Source: Melastoma dodecandrum
Lineage: Eukaryota > Streptophyta > Magnoliopsida > Myrtales > Melastomataceae
NCBI GenBank assembly: GCA_029817715.1
Contig: JARUPY010000539.1
Coordinates: 5,245,501 to 5,309,500, forward strand
Direction: 5' to 3'
Length of the DNA stretch: 64,000 nt
Shown: positions 35,301-46,206 of the stretch, one piece after another
Numbering within the stretch: position 1 is the stretch's first letter
Layout of the letters: each line of letters opens with the position of its first letter
The notes under the pieces: generated by a model
The model's database searches: none
The model's input: only the letters and a program-made list of their open reading frames with translations
What the model was told of the DNA's origin: nothing
Position numbers and translations under genes: made by a program

Positions 35301-38300
35301 CAGGACCACGATGTCCAATATATGGATACAAAGCCTCGGACGTTATACCGCAGCGGCTGATGTAATCCAATACAACATCTACCTGGCCTCCTTCATCCCA
35401 ATGTTCCGAATTGGCGTCTATAAGATGCTGGGGAGATAACTCAACGGTTAACCTCAATTTAATATTTATGATTGCTTCTATTGTCGCTCACCTGCCCCGA
35501 GTACATCAGGCCCTCGGTGGGCCCTGGCCCAGGCCCAACCCCAGTAAGGGGATTTACTCTTATAGGCCTGCCGCACTTACGGACCAAGGGCAAGCCCTAG
35601 GCCTGCCAGGGAGGAGACCCATGGGCTTTATTAGCCATCATCCATGGGAACATCCTTATTGTCCAAGTGGTGTCCTCTAATTGAGCACATGATACACAGT
35701 TCCTACTTCCAACCCGTATGGTTCTGTTCCCCTCTCCAATCAGAGATACCCCCCTCTCTCCCCATTTTCTTCCATACGAATTCCTAATCTTCCAATATGG
35801 TTGGCTACATTCCTCTCCGTAGCCAACTACGGTGACAGCATGATTGATTTCCCGTTCCTTGAGGGTCTTCTTTGTCAAGAGTCCATATGCCACCTTTGTA
35901 CTTATGCATTCTCTTCGTCATCATTATAGATTGGCAACAGCCCTAATTTGATCCTCCTCGTTTTGTGGTACTCTCTTAAATCCCTTTATAAACATGCGTG
36001 GAACCATTGTATAGCGGCAGGACCATGATGTCCCATATATAGATACAAAGCCACGGACGTTATACCGCAGCGGCTGATGTAATCCAATGCAACTTCTACC
36101 TGGCCTCCTTCATCCCAATGTTGCGAAATGGCGTCTATAAGATGCTGGGGAGATAACTCAACGGTTAACCCCAGTTTAATCTTTATGATTGCTTCTATTG
36201 TGGCCCACCTAGACCGAGTACATCACGCTGGGCCCTAGCCCAGGCCCAATCCCATTAAAGGATTTACTCTTATAGGCCTGGCGCACTTACGGACCAAGGG
36301 CAAGCCCAAGGCCTGCCAGGGAGGAGGCCCATGGGCTTTATTAGCCATCATCCATGGAACCATCCTTATTGTCCAAGTGGTGTCCTCTAATTGAGCACAT
36401 GATACACAGTTCCTACATCCAACCCGTATGGTTCTTTTCCCCTCTCCAATCGGAGATAACGCCCCTCTCTCCCCATTTTCTTCCCTACGAATTCCTAATC
36501 TTCCAATATGGTTGGCCACATTTCTCTCCGTAGCCAACTACGGTGACAGCATGATTGATTTCCGGTTCCTTGAGGGGCTTCTTTGTCAAAAGTCTATATG
36601 CCACCTTTGTACTTACGCATTCTCTTCGTCATCATTATAGATTAGCAACAGCCCTCATTAGATCCTTCTCGTTTTGTGGTACTCTCCCAAATCCCTTATT
36701 GTACATGCGTGGAAGCATTGTATAAACGGCAGGACCACGATGTCCGATATATGGATATAAAGCCTCGGACGTTATACCGCAGCGGCTGATGTAATCCAAT
36801 GCAACATCTACCTGGCATCCTTCGTCCCAATGTTCCGAAATGGCGTCTATCAAATGCTGGGGAGATAACTCAACGGTTAACCCCAATATAATCTTTATGA
36901 TTGCTTCTATTGTGGCCTACCTGGACCGAGTACATCAGGCCCTAGCTGGGCCCTGACCCAGGCCCAACCCCATTAAGAGGATTTACTCTTATAGGCCTGG
37001 CGCACTTACGAACCAAGGGCAAGCCCTAGGACTGCTAGGGAGGAGGCCCATGGGCTTTATTAGCCATCATCCGTGGGACCATCCTTGTTGTCCAAGTGGT
37101 ATCCTCTAATCGAGCACATGATACACAGCTCCTACTTCCAACCCGTATGGTTTTATTCCCCTCTCCAATCGGAGGTACCCCCTCTCTCCCCATTTTCATC
37201 CGTACGAATTCCTAATCTTCCAATATGGTTGGCCACATTCCTCTCCGTAGCCAACTACGCTGACAGCATGATTGATTTTCGGTTCCTTGAAGGTCTTCTT
37301 TGTCAAGAGTCCATATGCCACCTTTGTACTTATGCATTCTCTTCGTCATCATTTTTGATTGGCAACAGCCCACATTAGATCCTCCTTGTTATGTGGTACT
37401 CTCTCAAATCCCTTTATGAACATGTGTGGAAGCATTGTATAAACGGCAGGACCACGATGTCCCATATATGGATACAAAGCCACGGACGTTATACCGCAGC
37501 GGCTGATGTAATCCAATGCAACATCTACCTGGCCTCCTTCATCCCAATGTTGCGAAATGGCGTCTATAAGATGCTGGGGAGACAACTCAACGGTTAACCC
37601 CAGTTTAATCTTTATGATTGCTTCTATTGTGGCCCACCTGGACCGAGTACATCGGGCCCTCGCTGGGCCTTGGCCCTGGCCCAACCCCATTAAAGGGATT
37701 TACTCTTATAGGCCTGGCGCACTTACGGACCAAGGGCAAGCCCTAGGCCTGCCAGGGAGGAGGCTCATGGGCTTTATTAGCCATCATCCATGGGACCATC
37801 CTTATTGTCCAAGTGGTGTCCTCTAATCGAGCACATGATACACAGCTCCTACTTCCAACCCGTATGGTGCTATTCCCCTCTCCAATCGGAGGTATCCCCT
37901 CTCTCCCCATTTTCATCCGTACGAATTCCTAATCTTCCAATATGGTTGGCCACATTCCTCTCCGTTGCCAACTACGGTGACAGCATGATTGATTTCCGGT
38001 TCCTTGACGGACTTCTTTGTCAAGAGTCTATATGCCACCTTTGTACTTATGCATTCTCTTCGTCATCTTTATAGATTGGCAACAGCCCTCATTAGATCAT
38101 CCTCGTATTGTGGTACTCTCTCAAATCCCTTTATGTACATGCGTGGAAGCATTGTATAAACGGCGGGACCACGATGTCCGATATATGGATACAAAGCCTC
38201 GGACGTTATACCGCAGCGGCTGATGTAATCCAATGCAACATCTACCTGGCCTCCTTCGTCTTAATGTTCCGAAATGGCGTCTATCAGATGCTGGGGAGAT

Positions 38301-41120
38301 AACTCAACGCTTAACCCCAATTTAATCTTTATGATTGCTTCTATTGTGCCCCACATGGACCGGGTACATCAGGCCCTCACTGGGCCCTGGCCCAGGCCCA
38401 ACCCCAATAAAGGTATTTACTCTTATAGGCCTGGCGCACTTACGGACCTTGAGGTTCTTCTTTGTAAAGAGTCCATATGCCTCATTTGTACTTATGCATT
38501 CTTTTCGTCATCATTATAGATTGGCAACAGCCCTCATTAGATCATCCTCGTTTTGTGGTACTCTTTAAAATCCCTTTATGTACATGCGTGGAAGCATTGT
38601 ATAAACGGCAGGACAACGATATCCGTTATATGGATACAAAGCCTCGGACATTATACCGTAGCGGCTGATGTAATCCAATACGACATCTACCTGGCCTCCT
38701 TCGTCCCAATGTTCCGAAATGACGTCTATCAGATGCTGGGGAGATAACTCAACAGTTAACCCCAATATGATCTTTATGATTGCTTCTATTGTGGCCCACC
38801 TAGCCGAGTACATCAGGCCCTTGCTGGGCTCCGGCCCAGGCCCAACCCCATTAAGGGGATTTACTCTTATAGGCCTGGCGCACTTACGGACCAAGGGCAA
38901 GCCCGAGGCCTGCCAGGGAGGAGGCCCATGGGCTTTTTTAGCCATCATCCATGGGACCATCCTTATTGTCCAAGTGGTGTCCTCTAATCGAGCGCATGAT
39001 ACACAGCTCCTACTTCCAACCCGTATGGTTCTGTTCCCCTCTCCAATCGGAGATACCCCCTCTCTCCCCATTTTCTCCCATACGAATTCCTAATCTTCCA
39101 ATATGGTTGGCCACATTCCTCTCCGTAGCCAACTACGGTGACAGCATGATTGATTTCCGGTTCCTTGAGGGTCTTCTTTGTCAAGAGTCCATATGCCACA
39201 TTTGTACTTATGCCTTCTCTTCGTCATCATTATAGATTGGCAACAGCCCTCATTAGATCATCCTCGTTTTGTTGTACTCTCTCAAATCTCTTTATGTACA
39301 TGCGTGCAAGCATTGTATAAACGGCAGGAGAACGATGTCCGATATATGGATACAAAGCCTCGGATGTTATACCGCAGCGACTTATGTAATTCAATGCAAC
39401 ATCTGCCTCGCCTCCTTCGTCCCAACGTTCCGAAATGACGTCTATCAGATGCTGGGGAGATAACTCAACGGTTAACCCCAATATAATCTTTATGATTGCT
39501 TCTGTTGTGGCCCACCTGCACCGAGTACATCAGGTCCTCGCTGGGCCCTGGCCCAAGCCCAACCCCATTAAGGGGGTTTACTCTTATAGGCCTGGCGCAC
39601 TTACGGACCAAGGGCAAGGCCCTAGGCCTGCCAGGGAGGAGGCCCATGGGCTTTATTAGCCATTATCCATGGGACCATCCTTATTGTCCAAGTAGTGTCC
39701 TCTAATGGAGCACATGACACACAGCTCCTACTTCCAACCCGTATGGTTCTGTTCCGCTCTCCAATCGGAGATACCCCCCCTCTCTCCCCATTTTCTTCCA
39801 TACGAATTCCTAATCTTCCAATATGGTTGGCCACATTCCTCTCCGTAGCCAACTACGGTGACATCATGATTGATTTCCCGTTCCTTGAGGTTCTTCTTTG
39901 TAAAGAGTCCATATGCCTCATTTGTACTTATGCATTCTCTTCGTCATCATTATAGATTGGCAACAGCACTCATTAGATCATCCTCGTTTTGTGGTACTCT
40001 TTAAAATCCCTTTATGTACATGCGTGGAAACATTGTATAAACGGCAAGACAATGATGTCCGTTATATGGATACAAATCCTCGGACATTATACCGCAGCAG
40101 CTGATGTAATCCAATGCGACATCTACCTGGCCTCCTTCGTCCCAAAGTTCCGAAATGGCGTTTATCAGATGCTGGGGAGATAACTCAACAGTTAACCCCA
40201 ATATGATATTTATGATTGCTTCTATTGTGGCCCACCTGGACCGAGTACATCAGGCCCACGCTGGGCCCTGGCCCAGGCCCGACCCCATTAAGGGGATTTA
40301 CTCTTATAGGCCTGGCGCATTTACGGACCAAGGGCAAGCCCTAGGCCTGCCAGGGAGGAGGCCCATGGGCTTTATTTGCCATCATCCATGGGACCATCCT
40401 TATTCTCCAAGTGGTGTCCTCTAATCGAGCACATGATACACAGGTCCTAGTTCAAACCCGTATGGTTCTGTTCCCCTCTCCAATCGGAGATACCCCCTCT
40501 CTCCCCATTTTCTTCCATACGAATTCCTAATCTTCCAATATGGTTGGCCACAGTCCTCTCCGTAGCCAACAACGGTGACAGCATGATTGATTTCCGGTTC
40601 CTTGAGGGTCTTCATTGTCAAGAGTCTATATGCCACATTTGTACTTATGCATTCTCTTCATCATCATTACAGATTGGCAACAGCCCTCATTAGATCATCA
40701 TCGTTTTGTTGTACTCTCTCAAATCGCTTTATGTACATGCGTGCAAGCATTGTATAAACGGCAGGAGAACGATGTCCGATATATGGATACAAAGCCTCGG
40801 ACGTTATACCGCAGCGGCTTATGTAATTCAATGCAACATCTACCTCGCCTCCTTCGTCCCAACGTTCCGAAATGACGTCTATCAGATGCTGGGGAGATAA
40901 CTCAACGGTTAACCCCAATATAATCTTTATGATTGCTTCTATTGTGGCCCACCTGGACCGAGTACATCAGGCCCTCGCTGGGCCCTGGCCCAGGCCCAAC
41001 CCCATTAAGGGGATTTACTCTTATAGGCCTGGCACACTTACGGACCAAGGGCAAGCCCTAGGCCTGCCAGGGAGGAGGCCCATGGGCTTTATTAGCCTTC
41101 ATCCATGGGACCATCCTTAT
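26390..41120 (-). repeat. Tandem array of about 21 units carrying a cathepsin-like protease fragment
   Basis: Head-to-tail repeats of about 695-720 bp, mostly 717. The landmark CCATGGGACCAT-like string recurs near 27101, 27800, 28515, 29215, 29932, 30651, 31368, 32080, 32775, 33492, 34209, 34926, 35640, 36352, 37072, 37789, 38950, 39670, 40388 and 41105. The interval 37789-38950 holds one full and one shortened unit (about 444 bp, junction near 38,450). On the minus strand each unit contains the C-terminal half of a papain-like (C1A) cysteine protease followed by a GC-rich spacer with GGCTAATAAAGCC. The catalytic-Cys exon is in none of the units, and all share the same frame breaks. Confidence 0.92.
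38984..39481 (-). pseudogene. Best-preserved unit of the papain-like protease relic
   Basis: Shown as the example of the repeated unit. The upstream piece (39481-39230) reads LTVELSPQHLIDVISERWDE, then YISRCGITSEALYPYIG and DLMRAVANL. The downstream piece (39199-38984) reads [37 protein letters not shown], and ends EVGAVYHALD. In C1A proteases these correspond to LSEQELVDC, GGIDTEEDYPY, AVANQPVSVAI, the catalytic His motif (LNHGVTAVGYG) and the Asn motif (KNSWGTKWGE). His and Asn are present. The active-site Cys region, CGCCWAFS, lies upstream in the family and is not in the array. Stops (TAA TGA) follow AVANL, so the protein is broken. Confidence 0.85.
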
Positions 41121-41258
41121 TGTCCAAGTGGTGTTGGTGGTGGGGATTAAACTTGTGATCTCCCCCCTCCGCCAGGAATCAACCACCCACCTTATACCAC
41201 TTGGGTAACCCCTTGAGGTTAGTGGGATAAGATTACGGCTAGCAGAGAAGGACCATCA

Positions 41259-41925
41259 TTCCGACACCTTTTTTTCACAGACGACTTACTTCTATTTGGA
41301 AAGGCAACAATAGAGAATGCAAAGGCAATCAAAAGAACACTAAGGTCATTCTGCAAAATCTCAGGACAAGAAGTGAATGCGGACAAAAGCTAAATTCTGT
41401 TCTCAGCCAATGTAGGATAAAGGGTAGCTAGGAAGCTATTTAGGACAACAGGATTTAGCGCAACAGGCAACATGGTCTCTGTTCTCTACGCCTAAACACC
41501 TACTAAAGTACTCGGCACAATCAGCCCAGAACTGGCTCCAAGGGAATCTGCACTCAACAGGGGCCAAAAAGTGAAACATCAAAGGCTTACAGTGAAACAT
41601 CATTTTCACCCAAGTAATCTAGCATCTATGGAAACAAAGATGCATCACAACCTTGGGAAACAGAGCATTCATCAAAGACACCAAAGGCACAATAATCATT
41701 GCAGAGATTCAGATGATCATAGGATGCAAAAAACAGAGGAAGGCACTAAATACAACAGATCACCATTAATCTGGAGCCGTAGAAGTAGACTCAGAATGAA
41801 CACCCTCAAATGAAATCCCATTCACTCTCAACACAGACACGTCAACAATAATAAATCAGTTGAGTTCAGGCTTAGGCAGTGTTATCAGAGACCAGAAAGG
41901 AGGAGTAGGATGCAAGCTTGGTTTT
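41259..41925 (+). pseudogene. L1-type LINE relic (reverse transcriptase and RNase H scraps)
   Basis: The plus strand starts FRHLFFTDDLLLFGKA, then IKRTLRSFCKISGQEVNADK, with a stop, ILFSANV and later TTGFSATGNM. HLFFADDLLLF is the catalytic FADD box of plant LINE reverse transcriptase; here Ala is Thr. At about 41862-41925 SGLGSVIRDQKGG matches the LINE RNase H start. The sequence between is deleted and frameshifted. The left end lies about 140 bp beyond the end of the protease array. Confidence 0.75.
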
Positions 41926-42493
41926 TGGGAGGAAGGAGGCCATCGGAGGCATGAGTCGCAAGAACTTCATTTCGGCGTAACTGAATTGCAACTTCCCTTC
42001 CCGCCCACTAATAATTTCCTTTTTTATTTCTCCAGAAAGGTTTGGGCCACGTCGGACTAAAAGGTCAAAACGTGAGAGTTGAGTGCGATCGGACTTTCTC
42101 TAAGGGTTACACAAGGAAATGTGCTATCCAGTTCTTCATGAAGGAATATGATAACGGTAACATACTAGGAGGGACTAAGCACGATGCCAGTAACCAGGAG
42201 CTACTCGATGACATAAGGAGGTAAGGACAAAAATGCGTATTTATTAGATCCAATGTTTCACACTCGATGACATAAGGAGGTAAGGACAAAAATGCGTATT
42301 TATTAGATCCAATGTTTCACCGGGAGGTTCTATTTCGCTTTCTTTCATAATGAAAAGTGGTCTTGATTAGCACTGACTCAATGGACGCTTTTGAAAACAT
42401 GAGTAGATTAAGCAGTAACACCAAGTGGTAAGACTTTTAGTAGTTGCAGATAAGGGAGTTCTCGCGTACTTATCGGTTCACGATACCTGCAGT
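41926..42493 (+). other. Segment with one unassigned open exon-like stretch
   Basis: The frame at 42042-42224 (CDRTFSKGYTRKCAIQFFMK, then GNILGGTKHDASNQELLDD) is open for about 60 codons, has protein-like composition, and ends at a GTAAGG donor-like site. The family is not recognised. It may be an upstream exon of the following gene relic or belong to another broken gene. Confidence 0.35.
42203..42320 (+). repeat. 59-bp perfect tandem duplication
   Basis: Copies 42203-42261 and 42262-42320 are identical (starting ACTCGATGACATAAGGAGG and ending CCAATGTTTCAC). They duplicate the end of the open stretch and its donor-like site. Confidence 0.95.
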
Positions 42494-43256
42494 TTAAAGA
42501 GAGGACTTCGAACTTCAATACTTATAGTGTTGTGTCTCACGTGATGGAGTATGGAAGCAAGAACATCAAGGAAGAGAGGTTGTACCTATGCTAGGGGTTC
42601 GACCCAGACTCCTTAAACCTACCCCCTAATGGCATCCGTCGCGAGTTCCCCATGGGAGTCATCAACCAGAGGGATGCAGACTTACATTTCCTCTGGCAAA
42701 TGGTCATTCCTATTTTTCCTATTGTCTAGTAATTATTTCTCTTGATTTTGCGGATGTTTGAGATTATTATTCTGCAGTACCAAAGATCCAAAAACAGGTC
42801 GAAGAAGAAGGCCCGAATCCTCTAGTAGATAGTGAGGATAATTAAGCACGGGATATATCTTGATGGCAGCGTCGAGATGATTGGAGCACTCCTCTTCGGA
42901 CCCGAGAACGGCTTTTCAGTCCTGAATGAAGTTAGGAATCCCGACTTGCCCCTCGTCGACAACTGGAACTGCCTAATGTCGATGGTGCGTTAGTCTACCT
43001 AATCCTGTGTCAATTTATATTCAGATGGTTCGAATATCCCCCCTAGATCTAGTAACTTTGTCTGGTGATTGGAACAGAGCTATTCGAGTCAAAATGCGGG
43101 ACACTCATGCACTATAGCATGAAGCACATGAAGTCATTCGCGAACATATGCAACTGTCAGTTGTACCCCGAGAAAGTCTCCGAGGCTTGCGAGAGCGCGT
43201 GCGACGGCCACGACCTGGGTTTATTACATCCAACCAATTATGGCTTCAGTGCCTGA
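42494..43256 (+). pseudogene. Vacuolar processing enzyme (legumain, C13) relic, C-terminal part
   Basis: Three exon pieces: about 42494-42702, 42778-42984 and about 43078-43256. They read FKERTSNFNTYSVVSHVMEYG-like sequence, GFDPDSLNLPPNG with INQRDADLHFLWQM, LDGSVEMIGALLFGPENG, LPLVDNWNCLMSM, and FESKCGTLMHYSMKHMKSFA to the end NYGFSA. This is the C-terminal linker and prodomain of plant vacuolar processing enzymes, Asn-specific cysteine proteases that mature vacuolar proteins. TAG stops lie in exon 1 (after ERLYLC) and twice in exon 2, and the third exon joins in a shifted phase. The catalytic domain is absent. Confidence 0.85.
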
Positions 43257-43292
43257 CTGATTTATTACATCCGACCAATTATGGCTTCAATA
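43220..43292 (+). repeat. 41-bp tandem duplication at the VPE relic stop codon
   Basis: TTTATTACATCCAACCAATT and the following bases to the stop are repeated directly afterwards with one mismatch in the first 32 bases. Confidence 0.85.
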
Positions 43293-44433
43293 AAAATCAA
43301 AAGAAAAAGCTACGGAAGTGACCATTCTCTGCCTTTCTACCAACGACTAAGAAGACACACAAAGATTCAATCTTTCCAATGACAAATAGACCATGAAAAT
43401 GGGAACGATCCATCATGCACATTCTCTATTCATTATGTGGTGTACATGCTCATGAATTTTTCGTGGCCGATAATGTTAAGATTCAACAACTACTCTCGGG
43501 GATTCTTAGGACTTCTGAAAAGTTCTAGAAGAACGTTGAATGATACAGAGAAGTCCGGAAACTCTAGAAGAATCAAGATAGGTATGAAAGATTTAGATAA
43601 CTCTAGAATGTTTAGGATATTATAAAAGTATCTAGGAAGTGTATAGAAGGTTCTAGAGGATTGATCTTAGCCGTACATATAGAATAATCCTACCCCTAGG
43701 TTGAGGAGGCAAACCAGTATAAATGGGGGTAAAGGGCCTCATTTATAACAATACTCCAAGAGTCCTAAGAAATCATTTGAAGTAATGGAGCGTGAGCTTC
43801 AAGTGAGAGTGTTCCACTTTCTCTTCTTCCGAGCTTAAGAGTTCGAAGGTCCGCTAAAATACTAGCGTTCGCCTTGATCAACGCTAAGTCGAGATCCAAC
43901 AAATATCGTGTCATTGCCAAGATTAGGTCCCCTTGGATGTTGAACCTGTCATCGAACCACAGGCACGATCGCAATGGGCACCTGACCAACACACGTCCAA
44001 GTGGTTATTTCACCCCAGAGTATATTCAACCATAGCATATACAAAGTCTTTTTGACTAATAGCTACATAAACACAATACATTTTGACCTTGTTTTTTTAC
44101 CGATTTGTCTATCCCTAATAATTAATTCTCTTTGGACTCGTGGACTGATGCGGGACAAACCGCAAACATCGTAGAACAGTACTACATCACAAGTTAAGGC
44201 ATGAAATAGTCTCCATGATTAAAATGAATACGTTTTAATAGAGTAATCGCAAATATCAAAGCGATGATTTCCATCGAGACTCTTTAAGATGCTGATCAGG
44301 TTACAACCAAGAACATTTTGGTTCCCTGTATGCATACATCATTTCACGTACAAGGTAAAATGCAACTTTAGGAACGGACCTAATGGAGGTAATACCGTCA
44401 ATTCGCACTTCCAACGTGGGGATATTTCAAAAA
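43293..44433. other. Intergenic region with LTR-like promoter segment
   Basis: No gene was recognised. Between about 43,480 and 43,690 there are four TCTAGA-type palindromes (GTTCTAGAAGAAC, ACTCTAGAAG, ACTCTAGAATG, GTTCTAGAGG), followed by TATAAATGGGGG at about 43,718, as in a retrotransposon promoter. A minus-strand ORF at 43765-43992 has no family. The stretch ends with the target-site copy of the next MULE. Confidence 0.35.
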
Positions 44434-45164
44434 AGGCCAAATTATCAATTCTACCCTGAACTTTGGCCCGTTTTTCCGATCTACCCAGAACTTTCAATAA
44501 TATCATCAGCTAGCCTCACGTTTGTCCGTTATCTCAAAAATAACCAACGTCCACCTGACCCTCGGACGGAAATTAACGTGGCTAGCTGACGCCGTTTATC
44601 AGCTGACATGGCATACACGTGGTACCCACGTGGAGCCACGTCGGCAATTGAAAGGCCTAACTCCCCAAATCGCCGAAATCGCCCCCAAATCAGCAGCAGG
44701 CCCCTCCCTCGCCGAATCGCCCCCAAATCGGAAGCCCTAACTACCTCCCCGAATCGCCCCCAAATCGGAAGCCCTAACTCCCTCCCGTTCGCAACAGCCC
44801 CCTCTTCCGCTGTTCGAAGCAACCCCCTCCCTAGCCGTTCGAAGCAACCCCCTCCCCCGCCGTTCCAGCAGCCCCCTCCCCCGCCGATTTAGGGAAAAAA
44901 AATTAATTTAGGGTTTTCAATTTGGGAAATCGAAAGTGGGAAAAATAATTTAGAGTTTTCAATTTGCCATGTCAGCTGATAAACGGCGGTTAAACGGCGT
45001 CAAGGGACACGTCCTCGCCACGTCAGATTTCGTCCGAGGGTCGGGTGGACGGAGGTTATTTTTGATATAACGAACAAACGTGAAACTTGCTGATGATATT
45101 ATTAAAAGTTCTGAGTAGATCAAAAAAACGGACCAAAATTCAGGGTAAAATTGATAACTTGTCC
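44434..45164. mobile_element. Non-autonomous MULE, 731 bp, with 9-bp target duplication
   Basis: TIRs of about 180-200 bp: the left arm from AGGCCAAATTATCAATT to about 44614, and the right arm from about 44968 (GCCATGTCAGCTGATAAACG) to 45164. TTTCAAAAA flanks both sides (44425-44433 and 45165-45173). The GC-rich core has imperfect repeats of CGAATCGCCCCCAAATCGG and CGTTCGAAGCAACCCCC. There is no transposase and no clear captured gene. It lies 188 bp upstream of the CKS1 start codon. Confidence 0.85.
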
Positions 45165-45352
45165 TTTCAAAAATTTGAAATTCAAAAAGGCTCGCCCGAC
45201 ACCAAGGGAAATGACTTTGCTGCCCTCAAGAGTGCCCCCTTTGAATTTCAAGTCCGCCGCTTTTCTCCACCGATTCTCTCATTACTTTCGATCTGTAAGA
45301 ACGCTCTTCTCTTCTCCTTTACGGGCCGCGGTCGCCTTCGATTACTGTGGAG

Positions 45353-45984
45353 ATGGGGCAGATCCAGTACTCTGAGAAGTACTTCGATGACACTTACGAG
45401 TACAGGTAATTGTATTGGCCCCCGATTCACTGATCTTCGATGTCATATAGATTCCATTTTTATGGTTTTTGCTTTTGTGGGGATGGTGCAGGCATGTTGT
45501 TCTGCCTCCTGAAGTGGCGAAGCTTTTGCCGAAAAGTCGGCTCCTTTCGGAAGTAAGTTGATGTGATGGTCTGTTGCCTTTGATCTTATGTGTGTGCCTC
45601 TCGGCGTGGAATTGAGGCGCCTGAGAGGGTTGATTTTGTGTTCTGGGTCGGAGTTTGCAGAAAACACATCGCGAGCGTTCGGTCTGATTCTTGTTTGCGA
45701 GAAATGTGTCTGGATACGATCCATTAATGAAATTTTGAATTTTTTGTGGTTTTTCCCTGTCGCAGCACCATGTTTTCTAAGTCCTTATTCTCACCCTCTT
45801 TTTGTGATGTATGTGGTTGGGGCTTCAATAGAATGAGTGGCGGGCGATTGGAGTCCAGCAGAGCCGCGGTTGGGTTCACTATGCAATTCATCGTCCCGAG
45901 CCTCACATCATGCTCTTCAGGAGGCCACTGAACTACCAGCAGCAGCAAGAGAATCAGGCCCAGCAGATGGTTGCCGCAAAGTAG
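45353..45984 (+). CDS. CKS1: Cyclin-dependent kinase regulatory subunit CKS1
   Basis: Three exons, 45353-45405, 45492-45552 and 45832-45984, encode 88 residues, the normal size for this family. The sequence starts [18 protein letters not shown], continues [15 protein letters not shown], then the [20 protein letters not shown] core with the anion-binding and HxPEPH beta-hinge motif, and a Gln-rich tail. CKS proteins bind CDK-cyclin complexes and help multi-site phosphorylation in the cell cycle. All splice sites are GT-AG and in phase, and the gene looks intact. A MULE sits in its upstream region and a 92-bp minisatellite lies downstream. Confidence 0.95.
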
Positions 45985-46206
45985 ATATGTCACTGAGATG
46001 CACCGCAAAATCTTGCATTGCTTCATACCTCTAGGAAGTGTGGGTTGTTTTGTCTACTTGTTCATTTTTCTGTTTCACTCGATCTCCAGCAGTTCAGTGT
46101 CCTGGTTGCTGATGATCCTTATCTTTAGTGGGTACTTCGACAGTCATGGCTAGTGATGATCATCAAACATCATTGTGGCTGTTAGTATATCTATTGATTT
46201 ACGGTC

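Noticed and set aside
26390..41120. CRISPR-like repetitive layout
   Set aside because: The units are about 717 bp, contiguous without unique spacers, and in a plant genome; nothing resembles CRISPR repeats.
27102..41150. Many conserved 60-100 codon ORFs on the plus strand of the array
   Set aside because: They lie opposite the protease fragment on the minus strand and are similar only because the DNA units are similar. The minus strand carries the recognisable protease motifs; the plus-strand peptides match no family.
41130..41240. tRNA-derived SINE at the right end of the protease array
   Set aside because: The CCACTTGGGTAACCCCTTGAGG string looks repeat-like, but no A and B boxes or target duplication could be placed.
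42590..42612. tRNA B-box-like GGGTTCGACCC
   Set aside because: It is the GFDPDS codons of the VPE relic; no cloverleaf or A box is nearby.
44529..44892. ORFs of 94-97 codons inside the MULE upstream of CKS1
   Set aside because: They come from the imperfect CCCCCAAATCGG repeats and have no family.
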